DNA from: an uncultured Parabacteroides sp.
GTDB lineage: Bacteria > Bacteroidota > Bacteroidia > Bacteroidales > Tannerellaceae
Direction of reading: 5' to 3'
DNA: 36,182 bases
Assembly: GCA_900552465.1 (NCBI GenBank)
Contig: URZO01000038.1
Location: forward strand, 1 to 36,182
A program made the translations under genes and the position numbers. The notes under the pieces are model-generated. The model worked only from the letters and a program-made list of their open reading frames with translations. It did not search any database and was not told the DNA's origin. Positions 33,312 to 36,182 of this stretch are shown here, in pieces (the first letter of the stretch is position 1; the number at the start of each line of letters is the position of its first letter).

Positions 33312-34058
33312 ATGCGAATGAAAAGGATAATAGTATTTATATTTTGTATGTTGCCATTGGTCGCTTTCTCAAAAACAGCCAAAGAAGCCAAATACGACCG
33401 GGGTATCGTGATGAAAACATTTATACCGAAGGGGCAATGGATGGTGGGGGCGACTTTCTCCTATTCCGAGCATGTGGACGATAATTTTGAGTTCCTGTCT
33501 GTCTTGAAAGATATAAACAGTGAAGGATATACATTCAAGGTGACTCCGTTAGTGAGTTATGCGATCCGCGATAATATCAGTATAGGCGGCCGGTTTGCCT
33601 ATTCCCGTTCTTATACGAAACTGGATAATATCGACTTGTCGTTAGGAGACGACCTAAGCTTTCAGGTGGAGGACTACCATGATGTGTCCAACACCTTTTC
33701 GGGAGCAGTCTTTCTCAGGACATACCTGAACCTGGGCGATAGCAAACGCTTCGGCCTTTTCAATGAAGCAAGGGTGACATACGGGTATTCGACAAGCAAG
33801 TCTACCACCGGGATCGACCTGGACCTGAGCGGAATGCATCAGTTGAAACATTCGCTGAATATCGGTGTGGCTCCCGGACTGACGGTCTTTATCAATGATT
33901 TTTCGGCGGTAGAGGCTTCCGTAAATGTGGCGGGGCTGGACTTTAAATGGTACGATCAGACGAAGGATCAGGTGTATAAAGGCTCCCGCCGGTCAAGTTC
34001 CGCCAATTTTAAGATTAATCTGTTGTCTATTGATTTGGGTATTGTCTTCTACCTTTAA
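33312..34058 (+). CDS. Small outer-membrane beta-barrel protein
   Basis: A 248-residue protein with a signal peptide (about residues 1-22, ending VAFS) and no lipobox. The mature part alternates hydrophobic and polar residues in about eight to ten strands and ends in IDLGIVFYL, a C-terminal aromatic-residue signal typical of outer-membrane barrels. It lies inside the lipoprotein operon, 3 bp after the preceding stop. It may secure the lipoproteins in the outer membrane or serve as their transport partner; this is inference from position. Met3 is an alternative start. Confidence 0.78.
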   Translation: MRMKRIIVFIFCMLPLVAFSKTAKEAKYDRGIVMKTFIPKGQWMVGATFSYSEHVDDNFEFLSVLKDINSEGYTFKVTPLVSYAIRDNISIGGRFAYSRSYTKLDNIDLSLGDDLSFQVEDYHDVSNTFSGAVFLRTYLNLGDSKRFGLFNEARVTYGYSTSKSTTGIDLDLSGMHQLKHSLNIGVAPGLTVFINDFSAVEASVNVAGLDFKWYDQTKDQVYKGSRRSSSANFKINLLSIDLGIVFYL

Positions 34059-34066
34059 ACAGAGAG

Positions 34067-35722
34067 ATGATGTATAGAAAGGAAATATGGATATATGTGT
34101 TGGTTGGGATAGCAACTCTTCTTCAGAGTTGTATAGAAAATGATATTCCTTATCCGAGGATAAAGGCCGAGATAGAAAAGATCGACGTGGAAGGAATGGT
34201 CACAGCCAAGATCAATGGCGAGATGAACACGGTAACGGTGAAAGTCGCGGATACGCTCGACCTGAGAAATGTACAGGTCAGGACGCTGGAAGTGACGGCT
34301 GGTGCGACTGTGATACCAGATTCGTCGTCATGCCTCGACTTTGTCCATTTCCCCGATACCGGCTTCTCTTCGGTCGACAGCTTGCCGGGAACGGTGAATA
34401 CGCGGATGAATTTCAAGAAGCCGGTTTCTTTCCTGCTTCGTATCTATCAGGATTATGTGTGGACGGTCTCCGTAGAGCATGATATTAACCGGATCATCAA
34501 AGTAAAGAACCAGGTCGAGACACCTCTGGTCGATGAGCATAATAAACAGATTGTCATCTATGTGGATGAAGCGGCTCAACCTGCATTCTCCAATATTGAA
34601 ATCGAGACGTTGCAGTTAGGCAGTTCGATTGCCGTCACAACCCCTCTGCCCGAAACGGTTCATGACTTCCGGCGCCCTCAGACCTTTACGGTTGCCGCAT
34701 TCGGCGAAACGGAAACATGGACGGTCAGCGTTCTCCATCCGGGCGATGACGTGCAGACAAACACCGTCTCTGCATGGTCGAAGCGGGTCTATATCGAAGG
34801 AACAACCAAGACAGGGCAGGTCTCGGCCCGTTACCGTATAGTTGACACAACGACAAAAGCCGGGGGAGAAGGAGAGTGGGAGAATGTATTATCCAATGAG
34901 ATCGAAATCCGCGAAGACGGCACCTTCCTGTTGACTTTCACGCATCTGAAGCCGGGCAGTACATACGAATATGAGTTGACGGTAGATGGAAAGACCGACG
35001 GAGTGCAAACTTTTACGACGGAAACGATAGATCCTGTCCCGAACCTCTCGTTCGATGATTGGTATAAGGACGGGAAAAGCTGGTATGCCAATAAAGACCT
35101 GACAGAAGCCTATTATTTCTGGGATTCGGGAAACAAAGGCTCTAACTCGGTCGGAGAAGCGAATCCGACCTCACCCGAAACGAATGACGTTGTGAAAGGG
35201 AAAGCCGCGCGGTTGGAAAGTAAAACGGTCGCAGGCGTATTTGCTGCCGGAAGCCTTTATACTGGAACATTCGGGAAGGTGGAAGGACTGAGTGGCGCCT
35301 CGCTCAACTTCGGCCGTCCTTATACGTCCCGTCCTTCAGCCCTGAAAGGCTATTATAAATATAATGCCGGAACGATAGACAAAGCGAAAGCCCCTTATGA
35401 GGAATTGAAAGACCGTCAGGATTCCTGTCATATTTATATCGGACTGTTTACCTGGGATAAACCTTTCCCGGTCAGCACGAGCAATGGCGTGTTTGTCGAT
35501 CGTACGTGGAATAATGAGACGATGGTGGCTTACGGCGAACTGGTCTCCGGCGAGACCGTAAAAGATTATACCGCTTTCACGATCCCGTTGGAATACCGGG
35601 ATTATTCGACAAAGCCGACTTATATCCTGATCGTCGCTTCAGCAAGTAAGTATGGGGATTACTTCACCGGCAGTACAAGTAGTGTCTTGTTGTTAGATGA
35701 ATGTGAACTGGTTTTTGAATAA
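34067..35722 (+). CDS. PCMD-domain surface lipoprotein
   Basis: A 551-residue lipoprotein (lipobox LQSC, Cys22), last gene of the operon. Two Ig-like/beta-sandwich segments (about 35-140 and 145-225, with recurrent VTVKVADTLDL and TWTVSVLHPG phrases) replace the DUF4493 module. The PCMD-like domain covers about 322-551 (VPNLSFDDWYKDGKSW, TGTFGKVEGLSGASLNFG, SCHIYIGLF, KPTYILIVASASKYGDY). That domain is nearly the same as in the 31137-33308 gene at protein level but is encoded with more GC-rich codons. The function is unknown; carbohydrate binding or processing is suggested by the domain name only. Confidence 0.82.
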   Translation: MMYRKEIWIYVLVGIATLLQSCIENDIPYPRIKAEIEKIDVEGMVTAKINGEMNTVTVKVADTLDLRNVQVRTLEVTAGATVIPDSSSCLDFVHFPDTGFSSVDSLPGTVNTRMNFKKPVSFLLRIYQDYVWTVSVEHDINRIIKVKNQVETPLVDEHNKQIVIYVDEAAQPAFSNIEIETLQLGSSIAVTTPLPETVHDFRRPQTFTVAAFGETETWTVSVLHPGDDVQTNTVSAWSKRVYIEGTTKTGQVSARYRIVDTTTKAGGEGEWENVLSNEIEIREDGTFLLTFTHLKPGSTYEYELTVDGKTDGVQTFTTETIDPVPNLSFDDWYKDGKSWYANKDLTEAYYFWDSGNKGSNSVGEANPTSPETNDVVKGKAARLESKTVAGVFAAGSLYTGTFGKVEGLSGASLNFGRPYTSRPSALKGYYKYNAGTIDKAKAPYEELKDRQDSCHIYIGLFTWDKPFPVSTSNGVFVDRTWNNETMVAYGELVSGETVKDYTAFTIPLEYRDYSTKPTYILIVASASKYGDYFTGSTSSVLLLDECELVFE

Positions 35723-35824
35723 ATAGGACAAAAACCCTTCAACCCTTCATCTCCCCTCTATATAATTCACATCTGGCAAGAAGTGAAGCTATTTCTAATT
35801 ATTTAAGAAAAAACATCAAAGCAA

Positions 35825-35936
35825 CTAACACCTACCACCTTTTTGCGCATATTGCTGATAATTACATAATTATCGGGTGGTAGGTGGGTGTTAGGTAGGT
35901 GTTAGGTAACCTTTTTACCGACACCACCTGACACCC
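35825..35936. repeat. Complex inverted/direct repeat element downstream of the lipoprotein operon
   Basis: On the plus strand: C-rich arm CTAACACCTACCACC (35825-35839), T-tract, spacer, AT core TAATTACATAATTATCGGG (35859-35877), then GGTGGTAGGTG and two tandem GGTGTTAGGTA units (35887-35897, 35898-35908), a second T-tract (35912-35916) and a C-rich stretch. The C-rich arm pairs with the G-rich part. Layout matches the element at 2749-2850 although the repeat words differ. It could terminate the operon. Confidence 0.72.
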
Positions 35937-35970
35937 GACTAACATACTGTTATTTATCTGCTTCGCTTCG

Positions 35971-35992
35971 TAGGAAACTAATCTGTTTCCTA
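35971..35992. other. Perfect 8-bp hairpin
   Basis: TAGGAAAC (35971-35978) and GTTTCCTA (35985-35992), six-base loop, between the repeat element and the palindrome array. No T-run, so not a clear terminator. The whole 35723-36182 region contains no credible gene. Confidence 0.5.
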
Positions 35993-36049
35993 TTATAAAC
36001 TAAGTCAAAGCATACAGTAAACTATTATGTAAGAGATAGGGAACTGTTC

Positions 36050-36137
36050 ATACATAGTACTATCTATCGCATATAGGTAGTACTATGTATCGGCAATAGG
36101 TAGTACAATGTATCGTCTATAAGTAGTTACTACCTAT
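36050..36137. repeat. Tandem array of four 18-bp palindromes, period 23 bp
   Basis: Cores start at 36050, 36073, 36096 and 36119, exactly 23 bp apart: ATACATAGTACTATCTAT, ATAGGTAGTACTATGTAT, ATAGGTAGTACAATGTAT and a diverged ATAAGTAGTTACTACCTAT. Spacers of five bases begin CG in the first three. Orientation of the slightly asymmetric core alternates. Confidence 0.82.
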
Positions 36138-36182
36138 TATTAATATCTGATATGCTGTGACTTAGTTCACTGTTACTTTCGG

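Noticed and set aside
36050..36137. Transposon end or att site
   Set aside because: No integrase, transposase or tRNA gene lies in the window, and the array shows alternating palindromes rather than one terminal repeat.

Overview
This window looks like chromosomal DNA of a gut member of the Bacteroidales, most likely a Parabacteroides or close Bacteroides relative (genus is inference). The evidence is a SusC/SusD pair driven by an ECF sigma/FecR pair, DUF4493/PCMD-type surface lipoproteins, a LytS/LytTR pair, AT-rich leaders with few Shine-Dalgarno sites, and several matches to the Bacteroidetes -7 promoter element TAnnTTTG.

Layout. (1) 1-5470, housekeeping: the 3' end of a PutA-like proline-catabolic enzyme, a convergent orphan sensor histidine kinase, a DUF3267-like membrane protein, upp (uracil salvage, minus strand) and divergent pckA (gluconeogenic/anaplerotic PEP carboxykinase) with a textbook UUCG-loop terminator. 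(2) 5570-8335: a thioredoxin-fold lipoprotein and a YifB/ComM-type AAA ATPase. (3) 8424-18620: a polysaccharide-utilisation-like locus made of ECF sigma factor, FecR anti-sigma, SusC with N-terminal STN signalling domain, SusD, a GH32-fold lipoprotein, a DUF1349/ConA-like secreted protein and a TolB-like beta-propeller, closed by a strong terminator. The GH32 protein has lost all three canonical catalytic acids. (4) 18906-23724: LytS-type kinase and LytTR regulator, followed by a polytopic polyferredoxin (NapH-like and NapG-like parts fused) and a Tat-exported aldo/keto reductase with ferredoxin clusters, probably an envelope redox module. (5) 23729-26294, minus strand: an AraC regulator followed by a secreted deacetylase/hydrolase-fold protein. 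(6) 26554-35722: six tightly packed genes, four of them DUF4493-type lipoproteins, one outer-membrane beta-barrel protein and one further PCMD lipoprotein, transcribed divergently from the AraC gene. Two long imperfect direct repeats lie in the shared intergenic region.

The most unusual signals are non-coding. Three intergenic regions (2568-2649, 18696-18799, 36050-36137) hold short tandem arrays of palindromes. Their sequences are unrelated, but the geometry is the same: a 16-18 bp palindromic core plus a 5-6 bp spacer, giving a period of exactly 22 or 23 bp. Next to two of them are complex inverted-repeat elements (2749-2850 and 35825-35936) that again share layout but not sequence: C-rich arm, T-tract, a TAATTA...ATCG core, then tandem G-rich repeats. 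These, the degenerate GH32 protein and the DUF4493/PCMD operon with its AraC regulator are the best candidates for undescribed biology here.
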